DNA of 14,331 nucleotides from Acidobacteriota bacterium (GTDB taxonomy: Bacteria > Acidobacteriota > Terriglobia > UBA7540), in the NCBI GenBank assembly GCA_021827245.1, contig JAKAWN010000149.1, positions 1 through 14,331 on the forward strand. The letters run 5' to 3'. Below the pieces are notes generated by a model that worked only from the letters and a program-made list of their open reading frames with translations, had not been told where the DNA came from and made no database searches. Shown here in pieces: positions 7,801 to 14,331 of this stretch. A program made the translations under genes and the position numbers. The first letter of the stretch is position 1. Every line of letters starts with the position of its first letter.

Positions 7801-8423
7801 CGCCGTTCATCTCCTTTTGATTGCGATCCTCCGTAGAGCCGCTGGAAAACGTTCCACGGGCCTTCGCTATTCTCTGCCGCCCAAAAGGCCACGATAGCCA
7901 GCAGCACGACGCCCATGACTACAATTCCGGTGTTCAGGTTGAGCCAGGTCGGGATGGTCAGGTTCCCCAGATGGCCCGAGAGGTTAAAAGCGGGAATCTT
8001 TGGGACCGTCACGCCGAAGAGGAAGATTCCTGCAAGAATTCCGACGGCAAAGAGTAGGGCATCGATTTTTCCGATGGCGACCGCCACCGCAGAGGTGCCT
8101 GGTCAATAGCCGCCGATGATGAATCCTGCCCCCAGCAGGAGCCCGCCCACGAGTTGTGGCCAGATATAAGTGGGAGGCACGAAAACCTGGCTCATATCCA
8201 GCCAGCCGACAAAGCTGAGATAGGCGACTCCGAGCATGGCGACTACGATGGCCGAAAACATCACCTTGAGGACGGCGGAATCCTTGAAGAAAAACTGCGC
8301 CGTCAGCTTGTGGGCACTCGAAAATCCCGCTCTTTCCAGAAAGAAACCGAAGAAAAATCCCAGCAGGACGGCAACCGCCAAATAGGTTGTGAGTGAAAAA
8401 GCTGCGAAATAAGGAGCACTCAT
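7797..8423 (-). CDS. YeeE/YedE-family transporter, candidate selenoprotein (in-frame UGA at the conserved Cys)
   Basis: I read this as one 208-residue inner-membrane protein, although the frame is interrupted by UGA at 8103-8105. Before the UGA: AVLLGFFFGFFLERAGFSSA, ...PQLVGGLLLGAGFIIGGY (residues 1-106), the typical N-terminal half of YeeE/YedE (DUF395, sulfur transport) proteins. After it, in the same frame: PGTSAVAVAIGKIDALLF and two more membrane helices. The family motif here is GGY-Cys-PGTS, so the UGA replaces precisely the conserved Cys (residue 107). No other Cys exists in the protein. A SECIS-like hairpin follows. The start ATG at 8423 has AGGAGGT 7 bases upstream and overlaps the previous stop (ATGA); the end overlaps the rhodanese start (ATGA). 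YeeE relatives import thiosulfate, and YedE has been linked to selenium metabolism. The alternatives are a nonsense mutation or sequencing error. Confidence 0.75.
8072..8089 (-). promoter_or_regulatory. SECIS-like stem-loop downstream of the in-frame UGA
   Basis: In the mRNA, C-GGUGGC-GGUC-GCCAUC-G forms a 7-bp stem (one G-U pair) closed by a 4-base loop GGUC. A further U-A pair lies beyond one mismatch (8091/8070). The loop starts 20 bases after the UGA. This meets the usual bacterial SECIS rules: apical loop about 16-37 bases from the UGA, and a G in the first two loop bases. The GGUC also recalls the GGUCU loop in the Escherichia coli fdhF element. It lies inside coding sequence, as bacterial SECIS elements do. 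Folding was done by eye. Confidence 0.6.
8103..8105 (-). other. In-frame UGA, proposed selenocysteine codon
   Basis: The codons around it read GGC TAT TGA CCA GGC ACC TCT, i.e. G-Y-U-P-G-T-S. UGA works as an ordinary stop in several genes of this window (treS, the GT81-like gene, the Hsp70-like gene and the b561-YedE fusion), so a general change in the genetic code is unlikely. A site-specific reading as Sec fits best. Confidence 0.65.
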
Positions 8424-9877
8424 AGCCAATACCTCCTCATGAACCAGGCTCCGATGAAGCCCGCGGCAAAGACGCCGAGCATGAAAACCCAGGCGCCCAC
8501 AGAGAGAACTGCCCCCCCGGAAAGCGCCAGGCCGCTGGTGCAACCGCGGGCGAGCCGTGCGCCGTAACCTGTCAAAATTCCTCCGCCAACGGCCAGCGCG
8601 TAACGCGTGCGCCGCGAAATGCGAGGCCCTTTATCCACGGCAATCCGCAGGCGGCCAGCCAGCCAGCCGGAAACAAACCCTCCAATCATTGCGCCAAATA
8701 TCTCAAAAGCGAGGAAGGCGATCAGAGGCGACTGGCCCGGTTGAATGTAATTGCTCCAGTAAGAACTGTGGGCTGCGTAATGCGGCGCCACCCATGCCAG
8801 AATGGCGACCAGGTAGCGCGTGAAGGCGCCGGAGGCTCCCAGGCCTTGGCCCATCAGCACAAAGGTGGCGAGCAGCGTGAGGCCCAGGCCGAATCCCGCG
8901 ACGTAAGGCGGCCAGTATTCGGGCGAGCGGAATATTCGTTTGAACTTCCAAGGCGGGCCCTTCCTCTCCTCAACCTTTTCCGGCGCGGCCGGAGGAGCAA
9001 TGGGGCCGGAAATGGGTGGTGCGACTCCCGTTGACCCGGAACCGCCCTGGAATTGATGAGTCCAGGCCTCTTCCTGCATTTTGACCTCTTTCCACCACTT
9101 GAAATGGTGCCGATAGGCGTAAAGTTCACTTACCATGCCGGTGATCATGGAAAAGAAAGCAGCTTTCTCTTCCGGAAACACGGCCCCCATATAGACGTGA
9201 ATCATCAGCCCGGAAACCACAAGACCAACAGCAACAAAATGTAAGACCACCGCCCAGCCCACTGCTGCGGTACTGATCAAATGAAACGCCATCACCAGAC
9301 CTGTAACCATGATGATGGGGATTGCCAGATACACCAGCCATGCAAAGAGTTTCTGGCCCGCGTTGTACAGGCCCTGAGGGGGCAAGGGCTCGCTGCTGCG
9401 CCCGATAATCCGCAGGAAGCGGGTCTTCAGCCAGCGCACGTCGTCGGCATCCAGGCAGACTTCCTCGTTCTGAAAGAGAACGCACTGCATGGCTAAGAAC
9501 TTGCGCCAAACAGGCTGTTCGTGGATGCGCAGACCGTGCAGAACGCTGGTCCGTACGTAGGTTCGATAGCCAAACACCACGTAGACCGTAAACACGATGA
9601 TCCAAGTGACTCCCACCGCAATGTGGAATTGGAGCATGTTGGCCCGCGACCCGAAAAGGGTCGTCATCATGTTGATATACCAGTAGGGCATCACTCGAAA
9701 ATAGGGCGAAGCGATCAGGGCAGCGCCGGTGGCCAGCTCAAACAGCCACACCGTCGCGTTAAACCAGTGCAGCAGCATGATCGCCACATGGTGCTTCTTG
9801 ATGCGCCGCTGGGACATCGCCTCCGCCTGCTCAACGGTGAGCGGAACGGGCTCCATTGGCAAAGGTTGAGTTCCCAT
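8420..9877 (-). CDS. Cytochrome b561-type subunit fused to a YeeE/YedE half-transporter
   Basis: A 485-residue membrane protein with two parts. Residues about 28-250 resemble the di-haem b subunit of formate dehydrogenase/thiosulfate reductase (FdnI/PhsC-like), with haem-ligand candidates H37, H85, H213 and H227; the 14-residue spacing of the last pair matches FdnI. A Gly/Pro/Ala-rich linker (about 278-308) follows. Residues 320-485 are a YeeE/YedE (sulfur transport) domain with the hallmark RGCTSGLALSGG, C446 being the expected thiol. The ATG at 9877 has AGGAG 8 bases upstream and lies 11 bases after the Fe-S subunit stop; its own stop overlaps the next YedE start (ATGA). The b domain should take electrons from or pass them to the Fe-S subunit and quinone. 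The YedE domain probably pairs with the following gene to make a complete transporter. Confidence 0.88.
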   Translation of the reverse strand: MGTQPLPMEPVPLTVEQAEAMSQRRIKKHHVAIMLLHWFNATVWLFELATGAALIASPYFRVMPYWYINMMTTLFGSRANMLQFHIAVGVTWIIVFTVYVVFGYRTYVRTSVLHGLRIHEQPVWRKFLAMQCVLFQNEEVCLDADDVRWLKTRFLRIIGRSSEPLPPQGLYNAGQKLFAWLVYLAIPIIMVTGLVMAFHLISTAAVGWAVVLHFVAVGLVVSGLMIHVYMGAVFPEEKAAFFSMITGMVSELYAYRHHFKWWKEVKMQEEAWTHQFQGGSGSTGVAPPISGPIAPPAAPEKVEERKGPPWKFKRIFRSPEYWPPYVAGFGLGLTLLATFVLMGQGLGASGAFTRYLVAILAWVAPHYAAHSSYWSNYIQPGQSPLIAFLAFEIFGAMIGGFVSGWLAGRLRIAVDKGPRISRRTRYALAVGGGILTGYGARLARGCTSGLALSGGAVLSVGAWVFMLGVFAAGFIGAWFMRRYWL

Positions 9878-9888
9878 CGTTGTTTCTC

Positions 9889-10620
9889 CTAGTCCTCGAA
9901 CTCATCCTCTCCCACTCTCAGTTGGTGGAAGAAAGCGATAGCCTGTCCCAGGAACGTGGCGCCAATGGCGGCAAGGACCAGCGGCCTCAGATATCCCCGC
10001 CAGACTTCGCCCGCCCTCAGCAGCCGGGGACGATGGGGCGGGAAGCTGGCAAGGACAAGGTCGACATCCTTTTTTTTGCCCAGGTAATAGACGTTGGGCC
10101 CAATCGAAACCTCCGGCGTTTCAAGCCGCCGGGCTCCCTGTTCGTAAACCATTTTGAAGACGTCGCTTTTACGGTCTTCCAGATCGCCAAAAAACTTTGC
10201 GTGAGCGGTGCAGGTGAGGACGCAGGCTGGCTCCTGCCCGCGTTCCAAGCGCGGAGAACAGAAATCACATTTGTCGGCCTTCTTGATGGTCGGACTGATG
10301 TAGCGGGCACCATAAGGGCACGCTTCTACGCAGTAACCACACCCGATGCAGAGGTCGCGATCAATGTGCACAATTCCGTCCGCGGCCTGGTAAGTTGCGC
10401 CGGTCGGGCAGGGTTCAATGCAGGCGGGGTGGTCACAGTGATTGCACTGGGCAACGTAAAAGCTGGAGACAAGATCCGGGAATTTGCCTGCCACGCCAGT
10501 GGCGTGAACGTGGGTCCGCGCAAAGCCGGTGGGGACTTCCCATTCGGAGTTGCAAGCCACCGTGCAGGCCTGGCAGCCCACGCATTTCCTCAGATCCGTT
10601 ACCATGGCGTAGCGCGCCAT
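9889..10620 (-). CDS. Four [4Fe-4S] ferredoxin subunit of a molybdoenzyme (PsrB/PhsB/FdnH-like)
   Basis: A 243-residue electron-transfer subunit. Sixteen cysteines fall in four ferredoxin groups: C13/16/19/23, C59/62/67/71, C91/94/97/101 and C118/121/133/137. This is the standard layout of the beta subunit of DMSO-reductase-family complexes. The C terminus (about residues 210-233, RPLVLAAIGATFLGQAIAFF) carries a single membrane helix, as in FdnH/HybA-type subunits, which anchors it beside the b-type subunit. There is no signal peptide, so it is probably exported together with the Tat-bearing catalytic subunit. The ATG at 10620 has only a weak GGAAG about 12 bases upstream. It follows the catalytic gene after a 108-base gap containing two palindromes. 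Substrate specificity lies in the partner, not here. Confidence 0.92.
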   Translation of the reverse strand: MARYAMVTDLRKCVGCQACTVACNSEWEVPTGFARTHVHATGVAGKFPDLVSSFYVAQCNHCDHPACIEPCPTGATYQAADGIVHIDRDLCIGCGYCVEACPYGARYISPTIKKADKCDFCSPRLERGQEPACVLTCTAHAKFFGDLEDRKSDVFKMVYEQGARRLETPEVSIGPNVYYLGKKKDVDLVLASFPPHRPRLLRAGEVWRGYLRPLVLAAIGATFLGQAIAFFHQLRVGEDEFED

Positions 10621-10652
10621 TAGATTTTCTTCTTCCCAATCGGTCCTGTGTT

Positions 10653-10716
10653 GCTCCGGTCTTCAGGCCGGCATTGTGTGCAAAGCCAGCCACGAAGATG
10701 CCGGGGTAAACCCGGC
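10653..10716. repeat. REP-like pair of palindromes between two operon genes
   Basis: Two hairpins sit close together. CCGGTC-TTCA-GGCCGG (10656-10671) has a 6-bp stem with one G-U. GCCGGG-GTAAA-CCCGGC (10700-10716) has a perfect 6-bp stem. The layout (short GC-rich palindromes in a pair, outside coding sequence, with a GTAAAC/GTTTAC loop) resembles dispersed REP elements. No second copy occurs in the window. They could also stabilise or attenuate mRNA between the catalytic and Fe-S genes. Confidence 0.5.
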
Positions 10717-10728
10717 GCTACAAAAGCC

Positions 10729-12936
10729 CTAGGTCGTCACTACGCGAACGAAATTCACCCGCATTCCTGTGCCGCCCATGATGGGATCGACCTTGACGCG
10801 GGTCATCAACCCGGTATCCGAAGCGCCGCGGTGATAAGCGAGCTTCAGCCGCCGGGACTCATGCCCGAAGCCGTGCACCATGTACAGGCAATCGCGCCGG
10901 ATGCCTTTGGTGATGCTCACTCGAATGGGCAGGCTCTTGACGCCATCCTGGTTTTCGAGCACGACCTGCTGGCCATCGCTCAGTCTCAGGTCGCGGGCCG
11001 CGTCTTCATTGATCCAGGCTACGTTCTCGTCCATCAGGGCGTCGAGCCAGGCGTTGTTCTGGCTGCGCGCGAAGGAATGGACGGGAGCTCTTCCATAAAT
11101 CAGCCGGAAATAGCCGACGGGCGGTTCATCGACCGGCATGTATCGCGGCAGCGGGTCGAAGCCCAGTTGCTTCAGCAGCGGCGAGTAAAGTTCGATTTTG
11201 CCGCTCTGGGTTGGAAAGAGTGGACCGTCTTCCGGCAAGCGTTCATCGATGTACGGGCGGCCCGGAAAAGCCACCGCGCCTTGCGTCAGGAGAGTATCCA
11301 CATTGACACCGAGCGGTTTGATCAGCGTTTCCAGATGCTCCCTGGGCGTCTTCCAGGGGAAATAGGCTTCCAGGCCCATCCGGCCCGCCATCTGCTGGGC
11401 GATCCACCATCCCGGCTTCGATTCATAGAGCGGCTCGACCGAGGGCTGCCGGATTGCGATGTAAGGCTGCTTGGCGCTCTGGGCGATCTGCGGCATGTCG
11501 TAGCGCTCGAGGTAGGTTGCCTCCGGGAGCACCAGATCTGCGTAATAAGTCTGCTCCATGGGTAGAACATCGACCACGACCAACAAGTCGAGTTTTCCAA
11601 TCGCTTCCAGAGTGTGAGGCCGCTGGGGAATGCTTTCGAGAACGTTCTGGCCGTAAACGATCCACGCCTTGATGGGATAAGGCTTGCCCGTGACGGTGGC
11701 ATCGACCAGACCGTTAGTCACTCCCTGTTCTTCAGACGTCAGCGGGAAGCGCGTGCCCGCGCCGTCGGCCCTTTCGCGCTTTGGCTGCGGAAAGGCTGGT
11801 AGAGCAAACTTCCCGGTCTTGATGTCAGTGGAGAGAAAAATCCCGCCCTTTCGTCCCCAGCTTCCCAAAAGCGCCGTGACGATGGCCATAGCCCGCGCGC
11901 GCTGGGAGTCGTCGCCGTACCAGGTGGTGTGCCGGCCGGGATGCAGGGCGACGGCCGGTTTTGCCGCTGCCATGGCTCGCGCCGTCGCGCGAATCTTGGC
12001 CGCCGGCAGTTCCGTGATGGCCTCTGCCCATTCAGGAGTGAACCCTTTCACATGCGCCGCAAGCTCGGGAAAACCTTGCGCGTACTTGGAAATGTATTCC
12101 TTGTCGTAGAGGTCTTCGCCGATGAGGACGTTCATCCAAGCCAGCAGCAGTGCGATGTCAGTTCCGGGGCGTATGGGCAGCCACCAGTCGGCTTTTGCCG
12201 CCGCGGTGGAAAAGCGCGGATCGACGACAATCAGCTTAGCTCCGCGTGAGAGGCCGTCGGCAAAGGCTGTGATCTGAGAGGTAAAAATGTTCTCGCCGAT
12301 GTGTGTCCCGATCAGAACAATCACCTTGGCTCTTTCCAGATCGACCGGTTCCGGCGATCCCAGTCCCTGGCCGAACGTCAGCGCATAGCCCACCTCGCGC
12401 GGGCCGCGGCACTGCGCAAAAGCCGGCTCGGCAATGTTGTGTGTTCCGTAGGCGCGCATCAGAGTGAGGAAGAAGGCCGACGCCACACCGTGGGGGAAAA
12501 GCGCCACGCTTTCCGGACCATCCCTCTGCTTGATCTCGGCCAACCGCCCGGCCAGGAAGTCCAGCGCCTGGTCCCAGGAAATTCGTTTGAATTTCCCCTC
12601 GCCGCGCGCTCCAACCCGGAGCATCGGGTATTTCAACCGGTCGGGGTCATAAAGAAGCTTGGGCCCGGAGTTGCCCCTCGCGCACAGCCGTCCTTTGGTA
12701 AGCGGGTGGCTGGGATTGCCTTCGAGTTTCAGCACTTTGCCGCCGGCCACTTCCGCCCGCACGCCGCAACGCCAGAAACACATTTCGCAATTGGTGGCGA
12801 TGGTTTCAACCCGCGTGGTGCCCCGCCATCCCGGTGGGTGCTCGCTTCCTTTGCTGGTGGTCGTCCCGAGGGTCGTGGCCGCGCCCAGAAGGGAAGAACC
12901 TCTGATGAAATCCCGCCTTGTGAGCTTGGAACTCAT
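10729..12936 (-). CDS. Tat-exported molybdopterin oxidoreductase catalytic subunit (PsrA/PhsA-like)
   Basis: A 735-residue DMSO-reductase-superfamily enzyme. The N terminus has a twin-arginine signal (LTRRDFIRGSS, residues 5-15, then a hydrophobic Ala/Leu stretch), so the folded enzyme goes to the outer face of the membrane. C50, C53, C57 and C85 (CEMCFWRCG...LCARGNSG) bind the proximal [4Fe-4S] cluster. C176 in AQCRGPREVG lies where the protein ligand to Mo is expected in the formate dehydrogenase/polysulfide reductase branch. Molybdopterin-binding segments follow (VIVLIGTHIGEN, LIVVDPRFS), and the C terminus has the cofactor-binding beta-barrel. The operon partners (four-cluster subunit, b-type anchor, sulfur transporters, rhodanese) favour polysulfide, thiosulfate, tetrathionate or selenium-oxyanion chemistry over formate, but the substrate cannot be assigned. 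It is first in the operon. Confidence 0.9.
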   Translation of the reverse strand: MSSKLTRRDFIRGSSLLGAATTLGTTTSKGSEHPPGWRGTTRVETIATNCEMCFWRCGVRAEVAGGKVLKLEGNPSHPLTKGRLCARGNSGPKLLYDPDRLKYPMLRVGARGEGKFKRISWDQALDFLAGRLAEIKQRDGPESVALFPHGVASAFFLTLMRAYGTHNIAEPAFAQCRGPREVGYALTFGQGLGSPEPVDLERAKVIVLIGTHIGENIFTSQITAFADGLSRGAKLIVVDPRFSTAAAKADWWLPIRPGTDIALLLAWMNVLIGEDLYDKEYISKYAQGFPELAAHVKGFTPEWAEAITELPAAKIRATARAMAAAKPAVALHPGRHTTWYGDDSQRARAMAIVTALLGSWGRKGGIFLSTDIKTGKFALPAFPQPKRERADGAGTRFPLTSEEQGVTNGLVDATVTGKPYPIKAWIVYGQNVLESIPQRPHTLEAIGKLDLLVVVDVLPMEQTYYADLVLPEATYLERYDMPQIAQSAKQPYIAIRQPSVEPLYESKPGWWIAQQMAGRMGLEAYFPWKTPREHLETLIKPLGVNVDTLLTQGAVAFPGRPYIDERLPEDGPLFPTQSGKIELYSPLLKQLGFDPLPRYMPVDEPPVGYFRLIYGRAPVHSFARSQNNAWLDALMDENVAWINEDAARDLRLSDGQQVVLENQDGVKSLPIRVSITKGIRRDCLYMVHGFGHESRRLKLAYHRGASDTGLMTRVKVDPIMGGTGMRVNFVRVVTT

Positions 12937-12939
12937 CCG

Positions 12940-13037
12940 TTACATCACGCTCGAAAAAAGCGTATAAAGTACGAATAACCTCTGAAGGCTTAGACCGGAT
13001 AGGAGTCGTATCACACCGGAGTGTGACTTACATCACG
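12940..13037. promoter_or_regulatory. Divergent promoter region with CRP/FNR-type operator
   Basis: This is the core of the gap between the molybdoenzyme gene (minus) and the cytochrome gene (plus). TGTGA-CTTACA-TCACG (13022-13037) matches the CRP-family consensus TGTGA-N6-TCACA at nine of ten fixed positions. It overlaps a perfect inverted repeat TCACAC-CGGA-GTGTGA (13011-13026). The 11-mer TTACATCACGC occurs twice, at 12940-12950 and 13028-13038, the first just before the molybdoenzyme start. Shared control of both transcription units by oxygen or electron-acceptor supply is a reasonable inference. I see no clear -35/-10 pair. The rest of the gap, to 13173, holds nothing I can name. Confidence 0.45.
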
Positions 13038-13173
13038 CATGCAAAAATAGCAGGGGTCTATTGTGGAACGTTGGTTTGGCATTGGAACCGCACGCACTGT
13101 GAGGCTCTGTTGCGTTGGGCCTGCCAGACGAGGGATGTTTGGGTGCATGAGTCGCTGACCACAGGTTACAGAT

Positions 13174-14328
13174 GTGAACCAAAAGACGAAGAGCAAAAGG
13201 GAATGGGTCTCACCGATCCGGCACACTTTCGTCAGCGAGAGGAGCGTTCTGGGCTTTGCCTGGGTGGGCGGCGTACTGCTGTTTGTGGTGCTTACGGGCC
13301 TCGTGATCTGGCTGCCTTTTTTCAGTGTGGGCACCCAAATGGCCGTGCTCTTCCACACGGCGCTGGGCCTGTTGGTTCTCGTTCCATTCGTGTTGTGGCA
13401 GCTTAGCCATTGGCTGGCCACCCGCAAGGCGCGGCGGAAAGTGCGGAAAATCAGCGCCTATGTGGGATTCTGGCTGCTGGTTGTCAGCGTGGCGGCCGGC
13501 CTTGTCATCACTTGGCAGGGGCTATTTGAGATTGTCGTCAGCCACTGGTGGGCGACGATCCATCTCTGGACTGGCGTATTGGCTCTGCCGTTTCTCTTCT
13601 ATCACGTTTTGCCGCACAAACAGGAAAGTGCGTCGGTAAACGGGCCGCTGGCCGTCGTGCCCTCACAGGATTACGCGCCAGCGAGGCGGCGGACTTGGAA
13701 ACTTGCGTTTGGATTGGCGGCGGTTCTCGGCGCGTTGCTTGTACTAGACACAGTGGCTTACCACTCGCCAAACTTCAAGAATTACGAGCCGCCCGCCAGC
13801 TTCAGGCCGGCACCGGGCCCGAATCCCTTTGCGCCCAGCCATGCTGAAACCGTAATCGGCGGCCCCGTCCCGCCGCAGGCGATTGGCGATTCGCGCTCGT
13901 GCGGAGCGTCGGGATGCCACACCGTGATCTACGACGAATGGCGGGCCAGCTCGCACAGATGGTCCCAGGAGGACCACTTTTTCCAGGAAGTGCGCAGCGC
14001 AACGACGGATGTGCAGGGAATCAAATCGACGGAGAAGTGTGGCGGCTGCCATGCGCCGGTGACTATGCTTTCCGGGTACAAAGACCCTCGGCTGGGGAAA
14101 AACATTTCCGGCTACATGGAAGGCGATTCGTGTATTGTATGCCATGCCGTGCGCCATGTAGATGAGCGAGGAATCGGAAGTTATGTGCTCGGCATTCCGA
14201 AGCCTTATCTCTACCAATACAGCGACACGCGTTATGCGATGCTGATGAATCACTTCCTGATTCGGGTTTATCCCACGCAGCATGACCGGGACTACAACCT
14301 GAAGATTGCGCGCCAGGCGGAATCTTGA
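13174..14328 (+). CDS. Membrane-bound multihaem cytochrome c (c554-like), possibly continuing past a UGA
   Basis: 384 residues up to a UGA at 14326-14328, three bases before the window ends. The N-terminal 195 residues have about five membrane segments (27-49, 56-78, 96-116, 128-146, 175-193) with histidines H61, H79, H124, H130 and H144 that could bind b-haems. A periplasmic cytochrome c554-like part follows, with haem motifs CGASGCH (243-249, the unusual CX4CH), CGGCH (289-293) and CIVCH (320-324). Relatives I recall continue after a segment like NHFLIRVYPTQHDR...QAE directly into another CXXCH, so the UGA falls where that Cys is expected. The product here may therefore be truncated, or read through as selenocysteine. 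The start is GTG, with AGG about 9 bases upstream. Divergent from the molybdoenzyme operon, it probably exchanges electrons with it. Confidence 0.75.
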   Translation: MNQKTKSKREWVSPIRHTFVSERSVLGFAWVGGVLLFVVLTGLVIWLPFFSVGTQMAVLFHTALGLLVLVPFVLWQLSHWLATRKARRKVRKISAYVGFWLLVVSVAAGLVITWQGLFEIVVSHWWATIHLWTGVLALPFLFYHVLPHKQESASVNGPLAVVPSQDYAPARRRTWKLAFGLAAVLGALLVLDTVAYHSPNFKNYEPPASFRPAPGPNPFAPSHAETVIGGPVPPQAIGDSRSCGASGCHTVIYDEWRASSHRWSQEDHFFQEVRSATTDVQGIKSTEKCGGCHAPVTMLSGYKDPRLGKNISGYMEGDSCIVCHAVRHVDERGIGSYVLGIPKPYLYQYSDTRYAMLMNHFLIRVYPTQHDRDYNLKIARQAES

Positions 14329-14331
14329 GAT

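Noticed and set aside
7797..8087. A separate 96-residue gene with a GTG start
   Set aside because: It has no Shine-Dalgarno at a useful distance, starts in the middle of a family domain, and is in frame with the preceding YedE part across one UGA. It is the C-terminal half of one protein.
8103..8423. General reassignment of UGA to an amino acid in this organism
   Set aside because: UGA ends treS, the GT81-like gene, the Hsp70-like gene and the b561-YedE fusion at natural ends, two of them directly at gene junctions. A site-specific event fits better.
1..14331. Library-clone ends, because the window begins GATC and ends GAT
   Set aside because: A four-base match at one end and three at the other is too little to claim a restriction-site origin.

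Overview
The window reads as a piece of chromosome from a GC-rich, environmental, probably Gram-negative bacterium. The gene set (trehalose synthase beside a GT81-like glycosyltransferase, a molybdopterin/YedE sulfur locus, a c554-like multihaem cytochrome) and a REP-like palindrome pair of a style I associate with Acidobacteriota make an acidobacterium my best guess. This is inference: there is no rRNA or marker gene to settle it. No tRNA, rRNA, CRISPR array or insertion sequence is visible, and no gene-free stretch exceeds 300 bases.

Layout. Eleven of twelve genes lie on the minus strand; only the last, a multihaem cytochrome at 13174, is on the plus strand. Positions 1-3135 hold single genes: a secreted glycine-rich protein (4-492), ribose-5-phosphate isomerase B (620-1099) and a short Hsp70-like ATPase (1267-2904). 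Positions 3136-6843 are a compact minus-strand operon: treS, then a GT81-like glycosyltransferase, then a MscS-related membrane protein. It looks like a compatible-solute and osmotic-stress unit.

Positions 7141-12936 are a second minus-strand operon of redox and sulfur (or selenium) genes. In transcription order it encodes a Tat-exported molybdopterin oxidoreductase, a four-cluster ferredoxin subunit, a cytochrome b561-type membrane anchor fused to a YeeE/YedE half-transporter, a second YeeE/YedE protein, and a membrane-anchored rhodanese-like protein. A divergent intergenic region (12937-13173) with a CRP/FNR-like operator separates it from the cytochrome gene.

The main discovery is the second YeeE/YedE gene (7797-8423). 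A simple ORF reading gives two fragments, 8103-8423 and 7797-8087, but they are in the same frame and separated by a single UGA. That UGA sits exactly where this family has its conserved Cys (GGY-Cys-PGTS). A stem-loop with a GGUC apical loop starts at a proper distance downstream, as in a bacterial SECIS element. I interpret the gene as one 208-residue selenoprotein transporter, U107, with no other Cys. The cytochrome gene also ends in a UGA (14326-14328), where I would expect the first Cys of its next haem motif, but the window stops three bases later so this cannot be tested here.

Working model: the Mo enzyme reduces (or oxidises) a sulfur or selenium oxyanion or polysulfide outside the membrane. 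Electrons pass through the Fe-S subunit and the b-haem anchor, the YedE parts move a sulfur or selenium species across the membrane, and the rhodanese-like protein binds or relays it.
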